Notes under the pieces: model-generated
Told to the model about the DNA's origin: nothing
What the model saw: the letters and a program-made list of their open reading frames with translations, nothing else
The model's database searches: none
Position numbers and translations under genes: made by a program
Assembly (NCBI RefSeq): GCF_003171515.1
Contig: NC_089391.1
Span: forward strand, 992,001-1,056,000
Length of the DNA: 64,000 nucleotides
Direction: 5' to 3'
Source of the DNA: Pyrenophora tritici-repentis
Taxonomy: Eukaryota > Ascomycota > Dothideomycetes > Pleosporales > Pleosporaceae
In this document: one piece after another, positions 1 through 10,304 of the stretch
How positions within the stretch are numbered: position 1 is the stretch's first letter
Layout: every line of letters begins with the position of its first letter

Positions 1-213
1 AATTGCCCGTGCGAACGCCGATGTGGCTGGTGCCTGGCCAAGTGCGGGGCAAATGAGGCGCAGGCGAGGCGCAGGAACGTCACATCGAAGTGCGGTTAAT
101 TAGCTGGGATTATACACGTCTGCCAATGAGTATGAGTCAATGAGCGTATAGGAACACCTTTCCTTTTGTCTCCTTCACCTACGCCTTCAAGACACACGAC
201 ACGTATCGCCACT

Positions 214-1695
214 ATGACGGAGCCAGAACCACCCGCCGTTGCCGCCCTCTCGCTTGACGAAACGGCGGCACAGCCCGTCTCAAAAGCAACAGAGCAAGAG
301 ATCAATCCCTGGGACGTGCAAGCGGCAGTCGACGAAGACGGCAATGTCAAGGAATTCGACTATGTCAAAATATCGGAACAGTGGGCCACCAAGCTCATTG
401 ATCAGCCTCTGCTGGACCGGTTCGAGCGCGTCACTGGCCACAAGCCGCACCGCTGGTTACGGCGTGGCTTGTTCTTCTCACATCGCGACCTGGAACTGAT
501 ACTCGACGTGTACGAGCGAGGCGATGACTTTCTTCTGTACACTGGACGTGGTCCGAGTAGCGACGCCATGCATATTGGACACACCATCCCTTTTGAATTC
601 ACAAAGTGGCTGCAGGATGTCTTCGACGTGCCACTAGTCATCATGTTGACAGACGACGAAAAGTTTCTCTTCAAGGAAAAGCTAAAGCAAGAGGAAGTCT
701 ACGAGTTCTCGCGTCAGAACGCAAAAGACATCATCTCCATTGGCTTTGACGTCAAGAAGACATTCATGTACATTGATTCGGAATTCTTCACATCTGGCTA
801 CAACCGGCATTTCAGTCTTAACACTACTGAATTCGAAAAGCTCATCACGAACAACCAGGTTCGTGGTGCTTTTGGTTTCCACGGCTCTACCAACATCGGC
901 AGTAATGCCTTTGCTGCGAAACAGTGTGTTGCTGCATTTGCTTCTTCATACCCCTTCATCTGGGGCGAGGACTACAAGACATACCGTCGTTCCAAGAAGC
1001 TCGCGGCTATACCATGTCTTATTCCCTGCGCCATCGACCAGGACCCCTACTTCCGCCTTGTTCGCGAGAACTGCGGCAGGATGGACCTCCCATCACCAAA
1101 GCCTGCCCTTATCCACTCCAAGTTCCTCACCGCACTTCAAGGCGCTGGCGGTAAAATGAGCGCATCAAATGCCAATTCTGCCATTTTCATGAGCGACACT
1201 CCGAAGCAGATTAAAAACAAGATCAACACCAAAGCATTCTCGGGGGGTCAGGAGACACTCGAGCTACATCGCGAAAAGGGTGGTAACCCGGACATTGACG
1301 TTCCCTACCAGTACATTGCCTACTTCGAAGATGACGACGAAAAGCTCAAGAAGCTAGCAGAAGACTACCGCAAGGGTGAGCTCCTGACTGGTGAGATGAA
1401 GCGGGAATGCGTAGAGACCATGACGGCCTACACCAAGAGATTCCAGGACGCACGAGCCAACGTCACGGATGAAATATTGGACGAGTTCCTGCGCCCCCGC
1501 AAGCTAGAATGGAAGGGTAACCCTAACCCCACCAAACCAAAACTAGAACAGCCCAAAGAGGCAACTGAAGGGGGACCGATGCTAGACGCTGACGGAAAGC
1601 CAATGACTAAGAACGCCCAAAAGAAGGCCGCGAAGATGGCGGAGGTTGAGCGGAAGAAGAAGGAGAAGGAAGCCGCCGCCGCCGCCGCCAAGTAG
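214..1695 (+). CDS. WRS1: Cytosolic tryptophanyl-tRNA synthetase
   Basis: Class I aminoacyl-tRNA synthetase that charges tRNA-Trp in the cytosol. The single-exon frame gives 493 aa, the usual size for fungal and animal cytosolic TrpRS. The class I signature HIGH is intact at residues 120-123, inside the typical GRGPSSDAMHIGH context, and the KMSAS loop lies at about 314-318. The C-terminus is a Lys/Ala-rich tail. I chose the ATG at 214. An in-frame ATG at 166 would add 16 Ser/Thr/Arg-rich residues; that could be an alternative start, possibly for a mitochondrial isoform, but the extension is weak as a presequence. There is no mitochondrial TrpRS elsewhere in the window. The family call is very secure; only the exact start is open. 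Confidence 0.95.
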   Translation: MTEPEPPAVAALSLDETAAQPVSKATEQEINPWDVQAAVDEDGNVKEFDYVKISEQWATKLIDQPLLDRFERVTGHKPHRWLRRGLFFSHRDLELILDVYERGDDFLLYTGRGPSSDAMHIGHTIPFEFTKWLQDVFDVPLVIMLTDDEKFLFKEKLKQEEVYEFSRQNAKDIISIGFDVKKTFMYIDSEFFTSGYNRHFSLNTTEFEKLITNNQVRGAFGFHGSTNIGSNAFAAKQCVAAFASSYPFIWGEDYKTYRRSKKLAAIPCLIPCAIDQDPYFRLVRENCGRMDLPSPKPALIHSKFLTALQGAGGKMSASNANSAIFMSDTPKQIKNKINTKAFSGGQETLELHREKGGNPDIDVPYQYIAYFEDDDEKLKKLAEDYRKGELLTGEMKRECVETMTAYTKRFQDARANVTDEILDEFLRPRKLEWKGNPNPTKPKLEQPKEATEGGPMLDADGKPMTKNAQKKAAKMAEVERKKKEKEAAAAAAK

Positions 1696-2670
1696 ACATC
1701 ACGGTACAGGACAGTACGCACTACCAATACCATTGCGTCAAGCTCAAGTGTGCTCGATCTTGGACGTTTCGTGCATATGACTGTTTTCCGTTTCTATCTG
1801 TGCTTGCCCATGTTACTTCTCAGTGAGTCAGTCGATCAGTCGAGATATCACACCCTTCACACAATAAAACGGGACTACCCCAGGCTGCCATTTCGGCGTC
1901 CCAAATTTGATAACCACTCATCACCTGAGCTTGACTAGGAGTTTTGGTCGAACTGCACTGGATTTGCTTGGCAATTAGTTGACGGAACGTCGTATTAACG
2001 CAGGGGAGCTATACTAACACCATCTAGACTTCCACGCAGATCTTGCAATGAAAATTCGCAACTATGATGTAACTGGTCCAGATTATTCAGGTGCATCCTC
2101 ACACATCATGCCGGCTACAACGTGTTTTGATCCGTCACCTTTAGGCACTAAATCGATAGAATGGCAACAATGGAACCCATGTGCAGTCTACAAATCTTTG
2201 GTTCCTGATGGCAACTGCCCGCAGCGGTCAACGGTAAGCCAAGCGTCAGACTGCACGCGCATAGTCTAGACTACCAAAACTTTAGCTCTGAGATCACGAT
2301 GGCTTCAAGTTTTGCCAGACGCACTGTCTGTATGGTCGGCATGAGGCAATATTCAATTGCGTTCCGCAATCATCCAGTCAGGTCGACCATGCAGCTATCC
2401 GACACTTCTCATGTGATATGCCTAACCATAAATACAACCCGAGCCTTGGAAACGATCAGTCGCAGATGAATCGATAGGCATACCCTTCTTTCTTATCCCT
2501 TTACCTTCCGTCACCCCGCCTTGTAGCCCGCGTTCTATCGAGTCACTAACCCCGCGTTCTCTATATATGTGATGAGTGTGACCACGCCTTCCTGTGTCTG
2601 GATATTCCCTTCGTACTTCCCTCGAATTGAATGCACTTGTTAGCATCCGCCTCCACCGCCCTCTGTTACC
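1696..2670. other. Intergenic, no gene seen
   Basis: This holds the presumed 3' region of the TrpRS gene and the promoter of the downstream sugar permease. The open frames here are under 75 codons, lack recognisable domains and do not join into a plausible gene. Confidence 0.5.
2562..2568 (+). promoter_or_regulatory. Possible TATA box of the MFS permease gene
   Basis: A TATATAT run lies about 103 bp before the permease ATG, with a pyrimidine-rich stretch between them. Position and sequence fit a fungal TATA element. No transcript start is known. Confidence 0.35.
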
Positions 2671-4585
2671 ATGACACCCATCACTCCTAAACCACACGAT
2701 GACTCCGTCCACGCCAACGATGAAAAGCAACCCCAGCAATCCCACTCAGAAACCATCACCTCAGCCAGCATATCCAAAACAATCTCCTCCACCCTCCCAT
2801 CAGCATCAAAATGCGACCCTGCAACCCCCATCTTCCCGCGCTCCGCCTCAGTAGCCGAAGCAACAATCAACGCAGAACACTCCATGACGCTCCACCAAGG
2901 CATCCGCCAATTCCCCAAAGCCATAGCCTGGTCCGTCGTCATATCCCTGACACTCGTCATGGAAGGCTACTCCACCATCCTCGTCCCCAACCTCTTCGCT
3001 ATGGACCCCTTCCGCCGCCGATTCGGCGACTTACTGCCAAACGGGTCGTACGAGATCAGCGCGAACTGGCAGACTGCGCTTGTGAACGGCGGGCTGGCGG
3101 GCCAGATACTAGGGCTTTTTGTTACGGGGACTGTGGCGGAGAGGATTGGGTACAGGCATACGCTTATGGTGGGGTTGACGGCGATGAATCTCTTCATCTT
3201 TGTTACGTTTTTTGCGGGCAGCAAGGGGGTTTTGTTGGCCGGGCAGTGTTTGCTGGGGATGCCGTGGGGTATGTTTCAGTGTGTTTGTACGGTTTATGCG
3301 GCGGATGTTTGTCCGGTGGCGCTGAGGGCGTATTTGACGACGTATGTATTCTGGTTTTGGTCTCTTCTGAGGCGCGTGAAAGGGGTTTTTGCTAATAGCT
3401 TTTTAGGTGGGTGAACGCATGTTGGGTTCTTGGTCAACTGATCGCTTCCATTGTCATGCGCGGTATGATATCGGATATGACAGAGTGGTCCTACCGCATC
3501 CCGTTTGGTCTCCAGTGGATCTTTCCCTTGCCCATCCTTGTGGCCGTCTGCTTCGCTCCAGAGTCGCCCTGGTGGTTCATTCGCCAAAACCGCTTCGCCG
3601 ACGCAAAGGCTTCGCTACACCGGCTACGCACTAAACCCAAGTCCGTTTCTGACGTCGAGTTCGACTTGGTTCTGGTGGGCACGATGGAAGGCATGATTGA
3701 GACCAACGACCGCGAACAGCGGATGCAGACAGGCACGAGCTACAAAGACTGTTTCAAAGGTGTTGATAGACGCCGAACAGAAATCACGTGTATGGTATGG
3801 ATCATCCAGATATTATGCGGTAGCACATTCATGGGTTTCTCAACCTACTTCTGTAAGTCCCCTTACTGCATCTCCCCTCCTACACACTAACACCCACCAC
3901 AGACGAACAAGCCGGCATCGCCTCCTCCCACGCCTTCACCCTCTCCCTCGCGCAATTTGCCCTCGGCCTCATCGGCGTCATCATCTCGTGGGCACTAATG
4001 TCGCACTTCGGACGACGAACACTCTACCTCTCCGGTCAAACCCTCACATGTCTCTTCGTCCTGCTCATCGGCATTCTAGCCTGTATCCCACAACCCCGCA
4101 CAAACACGACCAGCACATTCACCCCCCTCAACTGGTCCATCGCCGCCCTCCTCCTCGCCTTCACTCTCACCTACGACGCCACCCTCGGCCCCATCTGCTA
4201 CGCCCTCGTCTCCGAGATGCCCAGCACGCGGCTCCGCAGCAAGACGATTGTGCTAGCGCGGAATTGCTATAATGTGGGTGGTATCGTGACGAATGTTATT
4301 ACGCCGCGCATGCTGAATCCGACGGCTTGGGGATGGGGGGCTAAGACGGGGTTCTTTTGGGCGGGGACGAGTGTGCTGGGGTTGGGGTGGAGCTTTTGGA
4401 GGCTGCCGGAGCCGAAGGGGAGGACGTTTGGGGAGTTGGATGAGCTGTTTGAGAGGGGGGTTGCTGCGAGGGAGTTTGGCGGGTGGGCGGCGGGGGATAA
4501 GAGTTCTGTTGAGGGGGAGGGGGGTGTGAAGGAGGGGTTTAGATGGGTTGGTGGGTGGGTGATGGATTGGTGGAGGGGGTTGTGA
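2671..4585 (+). CDS. MFS sugar transporter, alpha-glucoside permease type
   Basis: Twelve-span sugar porter of the plasma membrane, predicted to import alpha-glucosides or related sugars by proton symport. Three exons (2671-3341, 3407-3852, 3903-4585) join in frame to 599 aa. Both introns have GT..AG ends, and splicing restores conserved blocks: RIPFGLQW and PESPWWFIRQ of the central part, then an EQAGI helix after intron 2. The N-terminal ~75 residues are polar and cytoplasmic. The C-terminal tail after the last helix is Gly/Glu-rich and low in complexity. The gene runs tail-to-tail with the acidic membrane protein gene at 4771-5624. The exact substrate is inferred only from general resemblance to Mal-type permeases; a quinate or hexose carrier is less likely. 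Confidence 0.85.
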
Positions 4586-4770
4586 AGGAGATTTTGTAGG
4601 ATTATGGGTGTATAGTGTTTTGTTTCGTTTAGTTTGCAGAAGTTAAATCTCGCGGTGTGTAGGTTTGTGTACCTTGAGTCTTACTCCCTTGTTGTGAACT
4701 CCATAGCGCCGAGGGTCCCTTGTCCAGTTTTATTTCTTTTCCTTTTTTTCTTTCTTCTTCTGTTAATATC

Positions 4771-5624
4771 TTAAAGATAATACTCCTCTTCCGAATCCCA
4801 CGCCCTCCTCCCATCCCATCCCATCCCAGCCAAGCCTACCCCAATAACCCCCACGGAAACCCACCACCACCACCGCCGCCACCCTCGCGCACCCTCCTCA
4901 TGCTCCACCCCCTCCGCTAACCTCCCATGCTCCTCCTCCTGCTCAACCCTCAACCTCTCCATCTCCGCATGTACCTCCCTACGCCACTCACTCACTCGAA
5001 CATGTGTCGCCAGACTCTCCTCAACGCTCTTTTCAAACTCGCGTATAAGAGCCTCTGGCTTTTGCCGATGAGGATGCTGGGCAGTTTGCATGTTGTTTTG
5101 GGGGGAAGCTAGGGCCCAGATGTCGTCGTCTGACGATGAGAGGGAGGGGGAGAGGGAGAAGGGGGGGGGAAAGGGAAGGGGGAGGGGGAGTGGGAGTGGA
5201 TTTGGAGGGCGTAGGGGTGGGTGTTGGAGCAAAGAATATGGCAAGATACTATCTCGTCATCGTCGCCGTCGTCGTTTGGGCAGGGGGTGGTGGTGGAAGA
5301 GCAGGAAAGATGACAAGATTCCATCGAGTCTTTGGAGTCTGAGTCTTCTAAAAGAATAGTTTCAGACTCGCTTTCTTCTTCATCTTCCTCATCTTCCTCG
5401 TCTTCGGAATCAGAATAAGAAAAATCGGAAGAGAGCCACTCTTCCTCGTCGTCGGTAGCGTAATCAGTATCTGGTGCGACGGCTGTGTTTTTTCTTTGAT
5501 GATGACGTGCGAGTAGCACCGCATACCAGGGTCGCCGCTGTAGGTCTGCGGTGTTCATTTCTCTGAGGAGGCCTTGGGTTTGGGAGGGGTGGTTGTGTGT
5601 TGGTGTAGATGTGGGTTCTGTCAT
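4771..5624 (-). CDS. Small acidic protein with C-terminal membrane helix
   Basis: Not a recognised family. Two overlapping reading frames are best joined by one intron: exon 1 is 5624-5250 and exon 2 is 5076-4771, giving 226 aa in frame. The first exon carries a Ser/Asp/Glu-rich block with long acidic runs. The second holds a charged helical segment that looks like a coiled coil (residues ~130-185), a Trp cluster and one hydrophobic helix about 25 residues before the end, as in tail-anchored proteins. The skipped 173 bases are pyrimidine-rich on the coding strand. The donor (GTATCT) and acceptor (CCCAG) are acceptable but not strong, so the splice is uncertain. The unspliced alternative is a 171-aa Pro/Ser-rich protein without a membrane helix. 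Confidence 0.5.
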
Positions 5625-6190
5625 GGTTTGGTTGTGTTGGAGTGCGGGTTGTGTGTGGGAATAGATTTGTCTTGTGGCTGCGGTTTGTGTGAGCGGATGT
5701 GAGATGGGGAAGCTTTTCGTGTTTTATATATGGGAAGAAAGGGATATTGCATGGTAGTGGTGTTGTCGCAACCATGGTTTGTGGAGTGGGTTCCACTAAA
5801 ATGAAGTCGTTGCGACTGGTGAAGAAATTCGCTAAAGAGAATAATAGTATTCCGTACCTTGGTTGCAAAGACACTTATGAAAGTTCTAAGCGATACTTTA
5901 TTTTCCATGGAACGGGAAGACTACTTTCTTGATTACAGTGGCTGAGATGCGATCGACAGATCTACTTGTGACGGTTATGAGGAGAAGCAGATCACGTGTT
6001 GGTGGTCTGGTGCTGTTTCCTCACTTTATTGAGCACCTCTTACTTCAGCTGGATCATAGATACGTCATGTAAACAGACCCTGCTGCTGCCTTCGTAAAAA
6101 GGCGAGCAGACACAACACTACAACAAACACAATATACTCTGATTACTGCCTCGCGCGGTTACACTTTGATTGACTGCATACACTGCGACA
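5625..6190. other. Intergenic, no gene seen
   Basis: This lies between the acidic protein gene (its 5' side) and the 3' end of the lyase-like gene. The only open frames are short and without domains. Confidence 0.45.
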
Positions 6191-7246
6191 CTACTCCACC
6201 ACCGTACCATAGCCAAATCCTCGAACACCATTACTAACCCACACATGCTCGCCAACTTGCACAGTGTCAATACTAACAGGCTCTTCCATACAATACCCGC
6301 TGCCCAACGCCCACCTACGACTTGTGCCCCTTTGCCCCCCAGCCCCAACCTTTGCGCTTCTCGTGGAATGGCCCCAGCGACCGGCAAACGGCTTTCTAAG
6401 CTCTCCTTCGTCGGCACCGTCATCCTTTAACGTCTTGCTCGTGAACTCGCCAGAGGGGACGCCAACTGGCGGGGTAACCCAACGGCCACCGCGGAAGAGG
6501 TAGAGGGACGTTAGAGTGCCTTCTGTGAGCTCGTTGACTTCGTTGTAGAGCATTACTTCCCGGTAGGCTGGACCAGCAGAGTTCTCAGGTAAGGCACGTT
6601 CACGGCTTTGATCATACATTTCTCGTTTGGTAGTCTTTAGGAGGGTGAAGGGTGATGATGGTGTGGGCGCGGTGTCTAGCTTGATCTTCCATTCTGGTGG
6701 CGGGGGAGGTGTAGATGTTGCTGCTGGAAGGGAGTCGTCGGCGCCGAGGGTTAGAGCACCACCTGTTAGCGGAGAAGGCTTGAAGGTGTTTGCGGGATGT
6801 TTTTCTGGGATGGATGCTGGTGGGTCCAGAGATGGAGGGTAAAGGGTGGACAGGGGAACAGCAGGGACAGCGGTGAACTCGACGGTAAGATTGGCGTCTT
6901 TATCGTACAGCAGTCGAAGCTGAAATATTTCAGTCAAGTCATGGTACATCGGACGGTACATACCTCATACCTTCATCGCTTCGTCTTTTCCAGACTTTTG
7001 TATATGAGCCTGAGTCCGCTTCAGTAGTTCGGCGTGTAGTGCCTCGCCATCTTGAAGCTTCTTCTCGACCTCAAAAAAGTCAAAGTGCTGCGCTGCTTCT
7101 ACCATTCGATCTCTGTGATAGGCAAGCATGTAGAAGGGTGACGGGGAGACCAAGTTCAGAATCTGACGTGAGTTTTCCTCTGATGTAGGTAGCAAGGGAT
7201 CATATCGCAATGAAGTGAAGAGCTGGAATTCATTTTCGGAAGCCAT
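6191..7246 (-). CDS. Aminodeoxychorismate lyase-like, class IV PLP aminotransferase fold
   Basis: Predicted PLP enzyme of the PabC/Abz2 type, which releases pyruvate from aminodeoxychorismate to give p-aminobenzoate for folate synthesis. Two exons (7246-6971 and 6919-6191) join phase 0 across a 51-nt intron into 334 aa. Family blocks visible are a KTTKREMYD segment, where the Lys fits the Schiff-base position, the EGTLTSLYLFRGGRWVTPP strand-turn, and the C-terminal VWVSNGVRGFG block. Compared with the family core there is an extra hydrophilic stretch of about 35-40 residues between the WVTPP strand and the TSRRWAL block. The gene is divergent from TOM70, 275 bp away. The family is clear; the exact activity is inferred, and other class IV lyases or aminotransferases are possible. 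Confidence 0.8.
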
Positions 7247-7521
7247 TGAGGTTCAAGATGATATCACGTGGCCAGGGTAGGAAGTAGGTGAATGATGGTG
7301 GTGTGGGCCGCCAAACGGGTCTTGGTCGGCAACGGCACGGTTGATGACGTCCCCCGACGCTCGAGCCCACAGCTCGCTCACGTCGTTGCACCAAGCTTGC
7401 CCTAGCCAAATTTCTGCGATCAAGGCCCCAACAACAACACACCACCGCCAACCGCCATTGAGCAGTAAAATAGCCCACTCGCTATATTCACTTATAATAC
7501 TTACTGCTGATTACACCCAAC

Positions 7522-9586
7522 ATGGCGCCCGCAAATGCACCCGTGCCCCAGGGCCCTGGTCCGTTTCCCGTTCAGATTCCTGCCGACACAAGTAACTCGC
7601 TATGGGACCGGTTGTCGAATTGGGCGGCGGAGAACAAGGGGGTGGTATACACCATTGCCGGCATAACACTAGTTGTTGGTGCCGGTGGCGCAGTCTACTA
7701 CTTCTCAAACGACTCAAGAGATGGCGGTGCCGACACATCAGCCACCAAGCGCAAGAGGCAACGCGAGCGCAAGCGTGCGAAAGAGCGGGCTGAAAAGGAC
7801 ACTGGGGCTGAAAAGAAAGCAGAAGGTATGTGACATGGACATGACATGTGACATGGACTGCGACAATAAAGACGTGGGGACTGACGACTGAACAGAGCCC
7901 AACAAGCCAGTAGCTGATGCCCCACAAGAGTCGCTCCCAGAAGTAGACGAAGAAACAGTTGGCTCATTATCAGACGAGGTACGATAAGGACGGACCACGA
8001 CATAACCAACGACTAACTCGTGCAGCAACGTAAAGACTATGCCGCCAAACTAAAGGCGGCAGGCAACAAGGCATACGGCTCCAAGGACTACGAGCGCGCA
8101 ATTGACCTCTATGGAAAGGCCATTCTCTGCAAAAAAGATCCCGTCTTCTACTCGAACCGCGCCGCATGCTATAACGCCATGTCAGAGTGGGACAAGGTCA
8201 TCGAAGACACAACGGCCGCCATCAACCTCGACAACGAATACGTAAAGGCGCTGAACCGACGAGCCAACGCATACGAACAGGTCGAGCGCAACAGCGAGGC
8301 TCTCCTCGACTACACTGCGAGCTGCATCATCGATGGCTTCCGCAACGAGAGCAGCGCACAGAGCGTTGAGCGCCTGCTGAAAAAGGTGGCCGACGCAAAA
8401 GGCAAGGCCATTCTCGCCTCCAAGGAGAAAAAGCTGCCCAGCCCAACGTTTGTCACAAACTACCTCCAGAGCTTCCGTCCCAAGCCAACACCAGAGGGCC
8501 TTGAAGACGATGCCGAGCTTGACGAGGAGAGCGGAAAGGGTCAGCTTCGCAAGGGGCTAAAGGCCATGGCTACCAAGACGGGCCATGGATACACTGAAGC
8601 CGCCGCAGCCTTTGACCGCGCAGTAGAACTAGGAGACCTCGGCGAGCACGAGGCCTTTGCCTACAACATGCGTGGAACTTTCAGCTACCTCAAGGGCGAC
8701 AACGAAGACGCCCTAAAGGACATGGACAAGAGCATCGAGCTCCAGCCCACACTAACACAGAGCTTCATCAAGCGCGCCAGCATGCACTTGGAGCTTGCCA
8801 ACCCAGAAGCTGCCGAAGCCGACTTTGCCGCTGCCCTGGAGCAGAACTCGACGGATCCCGACATCTTCTACCACCGCGCGCAACTCCACTTCATAAAGTC
8901 CGAGTTTGGCGAGGCGGCCAAGGACTACCAAAAGTCTATCGATCTGGACAAGGATTTCATCTTCTCACACATCCAACTCGGCGTCACACAATACAAAATG
9001 GGTAGCATCGCCTCCTCCATGGCCACCTTCCGGCGCTGCATGAAGAACTTCTCCCAAGTCCCAGACGTATACAACTACTACGGCGAACTCCTCCTCGACC
9101 AGCAAAAGTACCAAGAAGCCATTGAGAAATTCGACACAGCCGTGGAAATGGAAAAGACGAGCAAGCCGCTCGGCATGAACGTGCTGCCCCTCATCAATAA
9201 AGCCCTCGCCCTCTTCCAATGGAAAAACGACTTCGACGAGGCGGAGAAGCTCTGCGAAAAAGCCCTCATCATCGACCCAGAGTGCGACATCGCCGTCGCT
9301 ACCATGGCCCAGCTGCTCTTGCAGCAGGGTAAAGTCACTGAGGCGCTCAAGTACTTTGAACGTGCGGCTGAGCTGTCGAGGACGGAAGGCGAGATTGTTA
9401 ATGCGCTGAGCTATGCTGAGGCGACTAGGACACAACTTGAGGTATGTTTCCACTGGAATCGTAAATATGATGACGAAAGGAGAAGCTAACATGAATGTTT
9501 AGGTACAAGAAAAATACCCAAAGCTTGCTTCAAGACTAGGTGCCATGGGCGCGGCTGGCGGTGGCTTTGGTGCCGGTATGCGGTAG
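7522..9586 (+). CDS. TOM70: Mitochondrial import receptor TOM70
   Basis: Outer-membrane receptor of the TOM complex that takes carrier preproteins from cytosolic chaperones. Four exons (7522-7825, 7896-7978, 8026-9441, 9503-9586) give 628 aa, normal for fungal TOM70. The N-terminal helix around residues 39-60 is the membrane anchor, followed by a strongly basic stretch and an acidic linker. The rest is tandem TPR repeats: the first starts at the [12 protein letters not shown] segment, which forms the Hsp70/Hsp90 clamp, and later repeats are visible at [24 protein letters not shown] and [14 protein letters not shown]. All introns are short with GT..AG ends. The last exon encodes a Gly-rich tail ending GAGMR. 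The call is firm. Confidence 0.95.
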
Positions 9587-10304
9587 GACCGGACCGCCGT
9601 TGTTACCGTCCTCTCGTCTCTGCTGGTCAGCTTATTTGAGTTTGAGTAATAAAATCGTCTGGGCTGAGGAAGAAAATTCATCTCCGCTTTTTTATTCAAA
9701 TTGCACCCTTTTGATCATCTTTTTTTTGGCGAATGTCTAGGTTCTTGTAAAACGAATTCCCCTCCTCCTCTCCTCTCTGGCCTGCGCCTCGCATACTCAC
9801 TCTTTCTCTATCGATGCTTGTGTGCGTGGTACTGTGCAGTGCAGTGGTCAGAGTGTCATCATCGCCGTTATCATTTTCGTTGTTCGTAGGTAAGGATTTT
9901 AGGGATGATATTCGGGTAGGTCAACAAAAGGGTTGAGGCTGGGTGGGGTTTGGAGGGAAGTTGGAAGAGGTGGGGGGGGGGCAGTATAGTTCAGCATAGT
10001 CATGTATATCTAGGTATAAGAACCATGAATGAAGAGAAAGCCAAGCCGGGAGAGAAGCAAAATTGTTCTGATACTCATAATCACATCGTCGTCGTTGTGG
10101 TTGTTGTCATCTTAGGCTTTGGCTCTCTCTCTATACAGCGTCTATACAGCCCAGTCCAGTCCAGTCCATTCCAGTTCAGTTCAATCCAGTTCATTCCGCC
10201 CAGCCCGCTACAGACATACCCGTCTAAAAAAAGAACCCCTTCCTCTCCCTCCCTCACCCATCCATACCCCACAATGTTTTCCCTCGACTACATCCCTCTT
10301 ACTC
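9587..10304. other. Convergent 3' region between TOM70 and SNF1
   Basis: This is the tail-to-tail interval of two genes. It is rich in C/T and T runs and has an imperfect pentamer repeat near 10150-10197. No coding signal was found in either strand. Confidence 0.5.
10150..10197. repeat. Degenerate pentamer microsatellite (CCAGT-like)
   Basis: About nine imperfect copies of CCAGT, CCATT or TCAGT follow one another in the interval between TOM70 and SNF1. Confidence 0.7.

Noticed and set aside
8965..9492. 175-codon minus-strand open frame inside TOM70
   Set aside because: Antisense to TPR repeats and without family features.
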